NCBI RefSeq assembly: GCF_000737335.2
Contig: NZ_JMCC02000104.1
Coordinates: forward strand, 1-64,000
Source: Enhygromyxa salina
GTDB lineage: Bacteria > Myxococcota_A > Polyangia > Nannocystales > Nannocystaceae
DNA: 64,000 nucleotides
Direction: 5' to 3'
The notes under the pieces were generated by a model, which saw only the letters and a program-made list of their open reading frames with translations, was not told the DNA's origin and did no database searches. Positions 21,031 to 28,966 of this stretch are shown here, piece after piece. Numbering within the stretch: the stretch's first letter is position 1; the number at the start of each line of letters is the position of its first letter. The translations under genes were made by a program, and so were the position numbers.

Positions 21031-21753
21031 TCAGTACCGGCCCTCCTTGAGCACGAAATTGATGACCTCGCTGGCGACATCGTTCATGTCGATCGAAAAG
21101 CCCTCAACCCGTGAGTTGAAGTAGTTGAACGCCATGACGGCCGGGATGGCGACGAGCAGACCGACGGCCGTTGCGACGAGCGCCTCGGAGATACCGCCAG
21201 CGACCGAGCTCAGGCCGCCGCCGCCGTCGCCGGCGAGGCCCTGGAACGAGTTGATGATGCCGACGACGGTGCCGAGCAGTCCGACGAAGGGCGCGGTCGA
21301 GCCGGTGGTGGCGATCAGCGCCAGGCCCTTCTTGAGGTTCGCGGTCTCGCGCTCCTTGGTCCGCTCCATCTGGCGGTTGACCGCGTCGACGAGGTCGAAG
21401 TCGCCGACGTCGTCGGGCCCCTCTTCTTGCAGCGCCTCGAGCCCTTGCAGGTACTCGTCCATGCCAGAGCCGACGACCTTGGCGATCGGGCTGGCGGTGT
21501 GCTGCTTGACGGCGGCCACGGACTCTTCGAGCTTCCGCTCGTTGAGGAAATTCCGCAGCATCATGATGTAGCTGATGCTCTGCCGCTTGGCCTTGTTGTA
21601 GACGATGAAGCGCTCGATCCCCATGATCGTGGTGATGACGAACTGCAACATCAGCACGATGAGGACCAGCTTGGCGAAGATGCCCATCTGGTTCCACATG
21701 CCGGACAGAGTGAAGGATGGCGCCTCTTCGGCGAGCAGGAGCAGGATTTCCAT
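21031..21753 (-). CDS. ExbB/TolQ/MotA-family proton channel protein
   Basis: A 240-aa protein with the family's three membrane spans: about residues 25-47, then a cytoplasmic domain of about 95 residues, then spans around 150-175 and 190-212. The conserved stretch 'LALIATTGSTAPFVGLLGTVVGIINSFQ' and 'ISEALVATAVGLLVAIPAVMAFNYF' are diagnostic. It would form the pentameric stator with ExbD. It sits between tonB and exbD, and whether it is ExbB (TonB-linked) or TolQ-like is decided here only by the neighbouring tonB gene. Confidence 0.93.
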   Translation of the reverse strand: MEILLLLAEEAPSFTLSGMWNQMGIFAKLVLIVLMLQFVITTIMGIERFIVYNKAKRQSISYIMMLRNFLNERKLEESVAAVKQHTASPIAKVVGSGMDEYLQGLEALQEEGPDDVGDFDLVDAVNRQMERTKERETANLKKGLALIATTGSTAPFVGLLGTVVGIINSFQGLAGDGGGGLSSVAGGISEALVATAVGLLVAIPAVMAFNYFNSRVEGFSIDMNDVASEVINFVLKEGRY

Positions 21754-21815
21754 GGTCGTCTCTTTGGGTCAGATTCCGGCGGGGCCGGGACACGTTGCTC
21801 GAGCGGCTTGGCCGC

Positions 21816-22610
21816 TCACTTGAACTTGAGCTTGAAGGTTCGTTCGGTGCAGGTCTTGACCGGCTTGCCGCCCACGATGAACGGCTTGAAGCGCCACTTT
21901 TTGATGGTGTCGCGGATGATTTGATCCACCTGCGGATCGCCGGGGAATTTGGACTTGGTCTTCACGTCCACGACCTTTCCGGTCGTATCGACGCAAAACG
22001 AGGTCTTGTTGGTGCCGTCGCGCTTGTCGAAGCGGGCGGCCTTGGTCTGCTGAAGCAGCTTTTGGTCGGGGTCGGGTGAGTAGACCGCCTGGGCCATGAC
22101 GGCCTGCAGCGGCTTTTTGGTGACCGAAGTACCCGCGGCCGGCTTGGTCGAGATCGACGCGCCGCCCGGCACACCACCGGGCACGCCGCCAGGCACACCG
22201 CCGGGCACGCCGCCGGGCACGCCGCCGGGCACACCGCCGGGAATACCGGTCGGCACGCCGCTGCCCTTTTTCTTGTCGGGGATGTCTTTGGGCTTGTCCT
22301 CGGGCTGGGTCAGCTCTTCGAGGGGCTCGTCCTCTTCGGGGACGTCTTCTTCGACCTCTTCCTCTTCCATCTCGCTGCCAGCGGGAGGCGGCGGCGGCGG
22401 TGGAGGCGGCGGCGGCTCCTCGGCCGACATCTGGACGAGGATGAAGTCGATGGTGGGGGCGTCGACCCGCGCGATGCTCATCTTGCCGGCCACCCACATG
22501 AACAAGATCATCGAGATCGTGCCCACGATCGCCATCACGCCGGCCCCGATCAGCAGCTTGACCCGCGCCGGGTTGACTTTGGTTGTGCCGAGGTAGTGTT
22601 CGAACGCCAT
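21816..22610 (-). CDS. TonB-family energy transducer with a Pro-Gly-Gly-Val repeat
   Basis: 264 aa from ATG 22610, with AAAGGA about 7 bases upstream. One membrane anchor lies at about residues 19-42. A run of 11 prolines and an acidic EEEE/DEP segment follow, then seven PGGV tetrapeptides, and a C-terminal TonB domain with 'GDPQVDQIIRDTIKKWRFKP' and two Cys. TonB spans the periplasm and transmits the ExbB-ExbD motion to outer-membrane partners. No TonB-dependent receptor gene is in the window, so the partner is not evident; the large lipoproteins in the same cluster are candidates. Confidence 0.88.
   Translation of the reverse strand: MAFEHYLGTTKVNPARVKLLIGAGVMAIVGTISMILFMWVAGKMSIARVDAPTIDFILVQMSAEEPPPPPPPPPPPAGSEMEEEEVEEDVPEEDEPLEELTQPEDKPKDIPDKKKGSGVPTGIPGGVPGGVPGGVPGGVPGGVPGGVPGGASISTKPAAGTSVTKKPLQAVMAQAVYSPDPDQKLLQQTKAARFDKRDGTNKTSFCVDTTGKVVDVKTKSKFPGDPQVDQIIRDTIKKWRFKPFIVGGKPVKTCTERTFKLKFK
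22161..22250 (-). repeat. in-gene 12-bp tandem repeat coding for PGGV
   Basis: About seven head-to-tail copies of a unit close to GGCACGCCGCCG (plus strand) lie inside the TonB gene. They code for the Pro-Gly-Gly-Val linker. Because the unit is a multiple of three, copy-number change would alter linker length without breaking the frame. Confidence 0.85.
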
Positions 22611-22707
22611 CGTGAAGTCCTTTCGCGCCGTGGCTCTCAGTCGAGCTGGGAGAGCCCCCGTGACTCGGATGAAACGGGTGACACGGATGATACGGGTAGT
22701 TGGGGGC

Positions 22708-24309
22708 TCACTTGCCCTTCGTGCCCTTCGTGCCCTTTTGAGCCCCGTCGGTGCCGGCCTGCTCGGCGGCTTCGAGCGCGGCGAGCTCGGCACGCAGCTC
22801 TTCGAGCCGCGTCGCATCCGATTTCTCGGCGTCTGGCGTGAGTGGCGCGGGCGGGCAACAGCCCAAAAATTGTTTCTGCGCGGCGGCCAGCGTGAACGCG
22901 CCGCCCTTGCCCTCGATGAAGCCCGCGAACGACGTGGACTTGAGCTTTTTCCAGACCTCGAGCTGCGCGGCGATCTCTGCGCTGATGTCGGGCGGAGGGG
23001 CGCCCTCTTCACCCTCTGGCTGAATGAAGGTGTAGCGAATGGTGACGATCTGTTTGGGGAGCGGTGGCTCTTCACCCTCGGCGGCGGGCGGTGGCGGCGG
23101 CGCGCCCTCCACTTGGCCCTGGCCTTCGCCTTCGACCGGCTCGACGATCGGATCGTACTCGACCTCGAGATCGAACTCGTAGACGAGCGCCTTCTTGTCG
23201 ACCTCTTTGACGGAGTCGTTGACGACGTTGCCCCACAGGTTGACCTCGCGGTCCTTCCACGAGCTGCCGTCACTGGCGAGATCGCGGAACAGCTCGCCGG
23301 GATCGACCTCGAACGGGCAGTCGGGGATCTTCTCGATGTCGCACACGGCCTTGGTCTCGCGCCAGGCCAGCATGCTGTCACGACGAGCCAAGATCGCTTC
23401 GATCGCGTCGACCGGCGTGTCGGGCGGATCGATGAACTCGCGCGCGAGCGATTTTTGCGTGTACGCCATCGAGCGCCACACATAGGGATCGCGGTACTTT
23501 GGATCGATCGCGGTGGCCTTCTCCAGATAGCCAATGACCTCGTCGGCGATCTCGATGCGCGTCTTGGCATCGAGCGCGGCGTTGAAGGGCAGCCCCGCCT
23601 CTGGATCCGGCATCAACGGATAGAACCGGCGGGTCGCCAGCGAGTACCAGCTCTTCGCGCTGTCCGGGAAATCCTCGGTGCGCTTGACGTACCACTCCTC
23701 CGCCTTGTCGGGCATCCCGCAGATGTCCTCGAAGGTCTGGGCGATCGTCATATAGAGATCTTCGTTCTGGGGGCAGGCCATGTGCATCTGCCGCCAGTGC
23801 TCGATCAAGTCGTCGCAGCGGGCGTCGGCGCCGAGCACCGCCAAGCGGTGTTGCTTGTAAGCCTTGAGATCCGGGTCGCCCGCTTCTTCGCCTTCAGCGG
23901 CGGCACCCTCGGCCGGCTCTGCCGGGGCGGCCTCGCCCTCTGGCTTGGGCTTGGCGCACTCGGGGCGATCATCTTGGACGCTGGTCTTGTCGCGCTTCTC
24001 GTTCCACTCGTCGAGCGAGGAGATGGCCAGCGTTGCGTACTCCTTGCGCTTGTTGACGTCGGCCTCGTCGGTCGCGTCCTTGAGATCCAGGACGATGCTC
24101 TCGGCGGCCATGGCCCGGTTCCAGAGCACGGTGACGCCATCGGGCTCGCTCTCGAGCGACTTGTTGTACTTCTCGATGGCCAGCTCCCACTGGCCATCGG
24201 CGTACAGCTGGTTGCCCTCGCGGATGAGATCGCGCGACTCGATCTTGGTACACGCGGCCAGCCCAACGGCCATGGAGATCGCGGCGAGTAGAGCGAGCTT
24301 GCGACGCAT
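22708..24309 (-). CDS. TPR-containing lipoprotein upstream of tonB
   Basis: 533 aa starting at ATG 24309. The signal peptide MRRKLALLAAISMAVGLAAC has a textbook lipobox LAAC. TPR-like helices follow at about 30-60 ('GNQLYADGQWELAIEKYNKS') and again in the middle (about 190-280). Between them and in the last third there are Glu/Pro/Ala-rich linkers, and the C-terminus ends 'KGTKGTKGK'. The protein should sit at the periplasmic face of a membrane as a scaffold. The frame is open upstream to 25044, but that part has no signal and mirrors epmA. It is the first gene of the TonB-ExbB-ExbD block. Confidence 0.85.
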   Translation of the reverse strand: MRRKLALLAAISMAVGLAACTKIESRDLIREGNQLYADGQWELAIEKYNKSLESEPDGVTVLWNRAMAAESIVLDLKDATDEADVNKRKEYATLAISSLDEWNEKRDKTSVQDDRPECAKPKPEGEAAPAEPAEGAAAEGEEAGDPDLKAYKQHRLAVLGADARCDDLIEHWRQMHMACPQNEDLYMTIAQTFEDICGMPDKAEEWYVKRTEDFPDSAKSWYSLATRRFYPLMPDPEAGLPFNAALDAKTRIEIADEVIGYLEKATAIDPKYRDPYVWRSMAYTQKSLAREFIDPPDTPVDAIEAILARRDSMLAWRETKAVCDIEKIPDCPFEVDPGELFRDLASDGSSWKDREVNLWGNVVNDSVKEVDKKALVYEFDLEVEYDPIVEPVEGEGQGQVEGAPPPPPAAEGEEPPLPKQIVTIRYTFIQPEGEEGAPPPDISAEIAAQLEVWKKLKSTSFAGFIEGKGGAFTLAAAQKQFLGCCPPAPLTPDAEKSDATRLEELRAELAALEAAEQAGTDGAQKGTKGTKGK

Positions 24310-24580
24310 GGAGGGCGCCAGTGTACCCAGATGGCCCCAGGAATCAAGACGAACCTGGACTTGCCGAAGAAACGCAAATTCCACGCAAAATGGCTCGTGA
24401 CGAGCCTGGATGAGCTTTTTGCGAGCACTTGGGATCAGCGTTCGATACCCCCGCGAGGACACTGTGTGGTCGTCAATGCGGTCTTTCGGGCAGCGATCGG
24501 CCCCGAACGGATGCGCATGCGTGCTGCGGTGCACATGGGTTCGCGGATCGTGCGCGGCCGCGGGTGCGAGCGCAGGCCCG

Positions 24581-25642
24581 CTACAACAGCCTGATTTGAT
24601 CGAGGCGCGGCTGACCGCACGCGAGCGCGACGAGTCGATCGAGGCCCAGGGCGACCCCGACGGAGGCCGGCATCGCCTCGAGCTCGGCGAGGAATGCGTC
24701 GGGCATGGGCAGCGGCGGGAGCCCAACATGGGCACGGATCCCGGCGACGTGCTCGAAGCGGCGTCGCTGCTCGACCGGGTCTCGCAGCTCGCGGTAGCCG
24801 TTGGCGAGCTCGATGCCACCGACGTGGCTTTCAAAGCGCGCGGCGGTGCAGCGCTCGTCGGGCTCGAGCTCGGCGAGCGCCGCGAGGCTGGCGGGGAACC
24901 GCTCGACGTGGACGCCAACATCTGGGGGGAGTCCAGCGAGCCAGGGGTCGAAGGTGTGAGCCGACCACAGACTAAACAGCTCGGTCCACGCCAGCAGACG
25001 CGCGACGTCAGGCCCGAGGCCGAGGTGGTGGGGGCCCGATTCACCGGCGGCCAACACGACCCCCCCAGCGGCCCTTACACGGTCCAACAACGGCGCGAGG
25101 GCCTCCGCAGACTCGTTCCCGACCAACTGAACGCCAAGGGTCTCCCCCATGAGCGCGAGCAGGTTCACCCTTCGCCAGCGCGTTGGCGCAGGGAGCCGTT
25201 CGCGGACCCGATCTCCGAGCGCTGCGCCCACCGCCTCGAACACGGCGGCCACGATCCGCTCGACATCCTGCATGCCCGGCGTGATCCCTTCGAGCCGCGC
25301 TTGCTGATCGCGGTACCACTCGATCAGATGGAATTCCTCGCTGTGCTGGGCGCCGCGCTCGGCCGCCCGAAACACATGGGCGATCTGGAACATCGAGCCC
25401 CCGCCCCGACACAGCAGCCGCTTCATCGCCAGCTCGGGGCTGGTCGCCAACAACTTCTCGCCGCTGGCCAGCGGCTCGATCCAGGGCTCGAGCGCGACGG
25501 CGTCGACCCGGATCGAGGTGCTGACCTCGCGCAGCCCGGCCGCCCGCAGCTGCCCGCGGACGGCCGCCAGCGCGGCGTCCCAAGCGAGCACCCGGTCCCG
25601 CGTTGCGAGCCCGTCACCGGCCGCGCTGACTTCGCCTGGCAT
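24581..25642 (-). CDS. epmA: EF-P lysine ligase EpmA (GenX/PoxA)
   Basis: A 353-aa class II lysyl-tRNA-synthetase-like protein without the anticodon-binding domain, the expected size for EpmA. Family pieces seen: 'STSIRVDAVALEPWIEPL', 'LATSPELAMKRLL', 'MFQIAHVFRAAERGAQHSEEF' and 'IEWYR' (motif 2), 'ELANGYREL', and 'VALGLDRLVAL' (motif 3). It activates (R)-beta-lysine (or lysine) and attaches it to the tip lysine of EF-P. It lies 43 bp after the efp stop on the same strand, so the substrate protein and the modifying enzyme are co-transcribed. EpmB, which makes beta-lysine, is not in the window. Confidence 0.92.
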   Translation of the reverse strand: MPGEVSAAGDGLATRDRVLAWDAALAAVRGQLRAAGLREVSTSIRVDAVALEPWIEPLASGEKLLATSPELAMKRLLCRGGGSMFQIAHVFRAAERGAQHSEEFHLIEWYRDQQARLEGITPGMQDVERIVAAVFEAVGAALGDRVRERLPAPTRWRRVNLLALMGETLGVQLVGNESAEALAPLLDRVRAAGGVVLAAGESGPHHLGLGPDVARLLAWTELFSLWSAHTFDPWLAGLPPDVGVHVERFPASLAALAELEPDERCTAARFESHVGGIELANGYRELRDPVEQRRRFEHVAGIRAHVGLPPLPMPDAFLAELEAMPASVGVALGLDRLVALACGQPRLDQIRLL

Positions 25643-25685
25643 CAGATCAGCCGACTCGAAGAGGGGCGCCCTGCCCCCGTCAAAC

Positions 25686-26246
25686 CTAGTCGTTGACGCG
25701 CTCGACGTAGGCGCCGGTCCGCGTGTCGATCTTCAGCTTGTCGCCGATCTTGATGAACAGCGGGACCTGAACCTCGTAGCCGGTCTGCAAGGTCGCGCCC
25801 TTGGTCGCGCCCGTGGCCGTGTCGCCCTTGACCCCTGGCTCGCACTGCGCGACTTCCATGGTCACGTGGCTGGGCAGCGTGAGGCCGACCGGTCGACCGT
25901 TGTAAAACAGGATGTCGACCGAGAGGTTGTCCATCAAGAACTTGGCCTCGTCGCCGGCGAGATCCGCCTGCAGCTCGACCTGCTCGTAGGTCGCGCTGTC
26001 CATGAAGGTGTAGGCGTCCCCCGTGGAGAACAAGAACTCGAACTTGCGCGACTCGACGTCGGCGTCGGTGAGCCTCTCACCGGATCGCCAGGTTCGGTCG
26101 ATGACCGCGCCCGTGATCATGTTCTTGATCTTGCACTTGTAGAGGCCCTGCCCTTTGCCGGGCTTGACGAACTGAAAGTCCGTCACCACCCAGGGCTGTC
26201 CATCGATCTCCAGCTTGGAGTTCTTTTTTAGATCAGAGACGTCCAT
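25686..26246 (-). CDS. efp: translation elongation factor P
   Basis: 186 aa from ATG 26246, the normal length for EF-P (three beta-barrel domains). The modification loop reads 'FVKPGKGQG', with Lys31 equivalent to E. coli Lys34, the site modified by EpmA. EF-P binds between the ribosomal P and E sites and rescues ribosomes stalled at polyproline. That need is plausible here since several neighbours (for example TonB with 11 consecutive prolines) are polyproline-rich. The upstream extension of the frame lacks EF-P similarity and was discarded. Confidence 0.96.
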   Translation of the reverse strand: MDVSDLKKNSKLEIDGQPWVVTDFQFVKPGKGQGLYKCKIKNMITGAVIDRTWRSGERLTDADVESRKFEFLFSTGDAYTFMDSATYEQVELQADLAGDEAKFLMDNLSVDILFYNGRPVGLTLPSHVTMEVAQCEPGVKGDTATGATKGATLQTGYEVQVPLFIKIGDKLKIDTRTGAYVERVND

Positions 26247-26441
26247 CGGCGCTGGCTGCCTAGCGCCGACGGCCGAGCGGGTCAAGCAGCCGCCATCGCC
26301 GCACCTTGGTTGCCGCGGACCCACCCGGACCAAATACTCGGTAAATCATCGTAATTAATCTAGCCCGCGCGCGGGAGGGCTGGCGCGACAGGCCGCGGTG
26401 TGGCAGGCTCGGCCAAGATTTCCAGCGAGGGTTCCCGGTAA

Positions 26442-26852
26442 ATGCGACTGTCGACAAAAGTCCGATACGGCCTGCGAGCGCTGACCCACGTGGCCTACAG
26501 AGGGTACGCAAGCGCCCACGTCATCGCCGAGCAGCAGGCCATTCCCTCACGCTACCTCGAAGAGATCATCGGCGAGCTCCGAAAAGCCGGGTTGGTTGTG
26601 GGCAAAAGGGGTCCCCGCGGGGGCTACCGGCTCGCAAAACCCGCAGCGGAGATCGCCGTCGCCGAGGTCATCAGCGTGCTGAGCACGGCATCCACGAACG
26701 AAACCGGGCATCCCCAAGACGAGATCACCCGTCTGGTCGAGGACTCGGTCGACCAGCGGTTCGAGTCCGCGGTCGGTGAACTCAACCTCGAGCAGCTGAT
26801 CGGCGAGGCCCGCGAGCGCTACCGCCGGCAAGCGGCCGACTACGTGATCTAG
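26442..26852 (+). CDS. Rrf2-family transcriptional regulator without cysteines
   Basis: A 136-aa winged-helix regulator: N-terminal 'MRLSTKVRYGLRAL', recognition region 'AEQQAIPSRYLEEIIGELRKAGLV' and wing 'GKRGPRGGYRLAKP', all typical for Rrf2/IscR/CymR. The sequence has no cysteine at all, so it cannot bind an Fe-S cluster through the usual three Cys. That is the CymR situation, where cysteine synthase itself is the sensing partner. The gene is 20 bp upstream of cysK on the same strand, so control of the cysteine cluster (including itself) is a reasonable inference. Confidence 0.88.
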   Translation: MRLSTKVRYGLRALTHVAYRGYASAHVIAEQQAIPSRYLEEIIGELRKAGLVVGKRGPRGGYRLAKPAAEIAVAEVISVLSTASTNETGHPQDEITRLVEDSVDQRFESAVGELNLEQLIGEARERYRRQAADYVI

Positions 26853-26872
26853 ATTCGACCGAGGCAGAAACC

Positions 26873-27838
26873 ATGCAGCGACCCACACTGGTCGACAACA
26901 TCCTGGCCCTGATCGGCAACACGCCGCTGGTCCGCATCAACCGTCTCACCCAGGGCGACGCCGGGCCTGATCAGGCCGCGACCGTGTGGGGCAAGTGCGA
27001 GATGATGAACCCCGGCGGCTCGGTCAAAGACCGCATCGCGCTCGCCATGATCGAGGCCGCCGAGCGCGACGGCCTGATCCGCCCCGGCGAGAGCACCCTC
27101 GTCGAGCCAACCTCGGGCAACACCGGGATCGGCCTCGCGCTGGTCAGCGCGGTCAAGGGCTACCGCTTGATCCTGACCATGCCCGAGAGCATGAGCCTCG
27201 AGCGTCGCAACTTGCTCAAGGCCTACGGGGCCGAGATCGTGCTGACGCCCGAAGATCGCACGATGGAGGGCGCGGTCTCGCTGGCCGAGGAGCTGTGCAG
27301 CGCGCCGGATCACGTGATGCTGCAGCAGTTTCAGAACCCCGCGAATCCGCTGATCCACAAGCTCACGACCGGCCCCGAGATCATCGAACAGATGGAAGGG
27401 GCGAGCATCGACGGCTTCGTCGCGGGGGTCGGGACCGGTGGAACCGTGACCGGCGTGGGCTTGGCCCTGCGCGCCCACAACCCACATGTCCAGATCGTCG
27501 CGGTCGAGCCCGACAACAGCGCCGTGCTCTCAGGCGACGAGCCTGGCCCCCACAAGATCCAGGGGATCGGCGCCGGCTTCGTCCCGGATGTGCTCGACAC
27601 CACGATCTACAACCGGGTCGCGCGGGTGCGTGACGACGACGCCTACCGCATGCGTCAGCGCCTGGCCCACGAAGAGGGGCTGTTGGTCGGGATCTCGGCG
27701 GGCGCGGCGATGGTCGCGGCCCTCGAGCTCGCGCGTGAGCTCGGGCCCGGCAAGAACGTGATCACCGTGCTGTGCGACACCGGGGAGCGCTACTTCAGCC
27801 TCGATGCCTTCTTCACGCCCGAGGGGGATCGACGCTGA
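26873..27838 (+). CDS. cysK: cysteine synthase A (O-acetylserine sulfhydrylase)
   Basis: A 321-aa fold-type II PLP enzyme, normal length. The PLP lysine is Lys52 in 'NPGGSVKDR', the substrate loop is 'PTSGNTGIGL', the phosphate-binding glycine loop is 'GVGTGGTVTG', and the C-terminal serine lies in 'GISAGA'. It makes L-cysteine from O-acetylserine and sulfide in the cytosol. It is directly downstream of the Rrf2 regulator and 1 bp upstream of the E1-like gene, so it heads the cysteine operon. A second, different cysteine synthase is encoded four genes further on. Confidence 0.95.
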   Translation: MQRPTLVDNILALIGNTPLVRINRLTQGDAGPDQAATVWGKCEMMNPGGSVKDRIALAMIEAAERDGLIRPGESTLVEPTSGNTGIGLALVSAVKGYRLILTMPESMSLERRNLLKAYGAEIVLTPEDRTMEGAVSLAEELCSAPDHVMLQQFQNPANPLIHKLTTGPEIIEQMEGASIDGFVAGVGTGGTVTGVGLALRAHNPHVQIVAVEPDNSAVLSGDEPGPHKIQGIGAGFVPDVLDTTIYNRVARVRDDDAYRMRQRLAHEEGLLVGISAGAAMVAALELARELGPGKNVITVLCDTGERYFSLDAFFTPEGDRR

Positions 27839-27839
27839 C

Positions 27840-28658
27840 ATGCACGCGTCGCTGGCAGGGGCCCGATCGACAGGAGCGACAGCCCGAGCCAGTGGCTCGT
27901 CGGCGCAGTTCTTGGTGATCGGCGCGGGCGGGCTTGGATGCCCGGCCCTGCTCGGCCTGCTCGCAGGTGGCGCGCGCCGGATCACGATCGTAGATGACGA
28001 TCTCGTGGATCTGAGCAACTTGCCCCGGCAGGTGCTGTTCAGCGCCGCGGACGTGGGCACGCACAAGGTCGACGCCGCTCGCCACGCCCTGCTTGGGCGC
28101 AGCCGCATTGAAGCGGACGCCTCACCCGCAATGGCGATCACCACGGTGCGCCAACGTCTGGTTCCCGAGGAGCTCGACGTGATCTTAAACGAGCTGACGA
28201 CCGGTGCGTCTCGGCCGTGGGTCGTGCTCGAGTGCAGCGACTCGCCGGCCCTCAAGTTCGCGGTCCACGACGCCTGCCTGCGCGCGCGCCTGCGTGTCGT
28301 CATGGGTGGGGTGGTTGGCTGGCACGGACAAGCGATGGCCATCGATCCCCGCCAGCGCGACGCCGCCTGCTACCGATGCCTGTTCGAGGGCCCTCCCCCA
28401 CCCGAGCTCGCGCCCGCGTGCGCGAGCGTCGGCGTCGCCGGCCCGGTCGCCGGCGCGGTCGGCCACGCGATGGCGACCCTGGCGGTCAGCCTGGCCAACG
28501 CTGACGCCCCACACGCCCCATCCCCTGCGGGCGTGTGCCTGCACTTCGATCTTCTCCACGGGAGCGTGCGGCGACTCGCGCCCAAGCCCCGACCCAACTG
28601 CGTAACTTGTTCGACCGCGGTCGAACTACACGCCAACACCCAAGCCCAAGACCGCTAG
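27840..28658 (+). CDS. ThiF/MoeB-type E1-like adenylyltransferase for the CysO carrier
   Basis: 272 aa from ATG 27840, one base after the cysK stop. Seen are the nucleotide loop G28-A-G-G-L-G, acidic 'VDDDLVD', Arg63 in 'LSNLPRQVLF', Lys76 in 'THKVDAA', and two CxxC pairs ('CYRC' and 'CVTC' near the C-terminus) that bind the structural zinc. There is no C-terminal rhodanese domain, so sulfur must come from elsewhere. The reaction is ATP-dependent adenylation of a ubiquitin-like protein C-terminus, and the gene directly after it encodes such a protein. Name by homologue would be MoeZ/MoeB-like; the context points to CysO activation. Confidence 0.9.
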   Translation: MHASLAGARSTGATARASGSSAQFLVIGAGGLGCPALLGLLAGGARRITIVDDDLVDLSNLPRQVLFSAADVGTHKVDAARHALLGRSRIEADASPAMAITTVRQRLVPEELDVILNELTTGASRPWVVLECSDSPALKFAVHDACLRARLRVVMGGVVGWHGQAMAIDPRQRDAACYRCLFEGPPPPELAPACASVGVAGPVAGAVGHAMATLAVSLANADAPHAPSPAGVCLHFDLLHGSVRRLAPKPRPNCVTCSTAVELHANTQAQDR

Positions 28659-28669
28659 GAACACGCAAC

Positions 28670-28948
28670 ATGGCAACCGTTCGGATCCCCACCCCGCTGC
28701 GCAAGTACACCGAAGGCAAGGATGAAGTCGCTGTCTCTGGCGCCAACATCCGCGAGCTGCTCGACAACCTCGAAGGCAGCTACGCCGGTATTGGCGAGCG
28801 CATCCGCGATGACAAGGGGGCCGTGCGCCGCTTCGTCAACATCTTCGTCGCCGACGAGGACATCCGCTTTCTCGAGGGCCTCGACACCCCCGTGAAGGAC
28901 GCCGATGAGGTCAGCATCATCCCAGCGATCGCGGGCGGACTCGGCTGA
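28670..28948 (+). CDS. cysO: CysO-like ubiquitin-fold sulfur carrier with a C-terminal Leu-Gly after GG
   Basis: A 92-aa MoaD/ThiS-family protein. It resembles mycobacterial CysO closely in layout: 'MATVRIPTPLRKYTEG', 'LEGSYAGIGERI' and 'RRFVNIFVADEDIRFLEGLDT', then 'SIIPAIAGG'. Sulfur carriers normally end at the diglycine; here the frame reads Gly-Gly-Leu-Gly-stop. The carrier would therefore need two residues removed before adenylation, or would use the final Gly. A JAMM peptidase gene in the same operon could do the trimming. The carrier would deliver sulfur to CysM as a thiocarboxylate. Confidence 0.9.
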   Translation: MATVRIPTPLRKYTEGKDEVAVSGANIRELLDNLEGSYAGIGERIRDDKGAVRRFVNIFVADEDIRFLEGLDTPVKDADEVSIIPAIAGGLG

Positions 28949-28966
28949 CATGCGGTGGAGTCCGTC

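Noticed and set aside
22708..25044. Longer N-terminus for the TPR lipoprotein (start at 25044)
   Set aside because: The signal peptide and lipobox at 24309 would be internal, and the extra part overlaps epmA.
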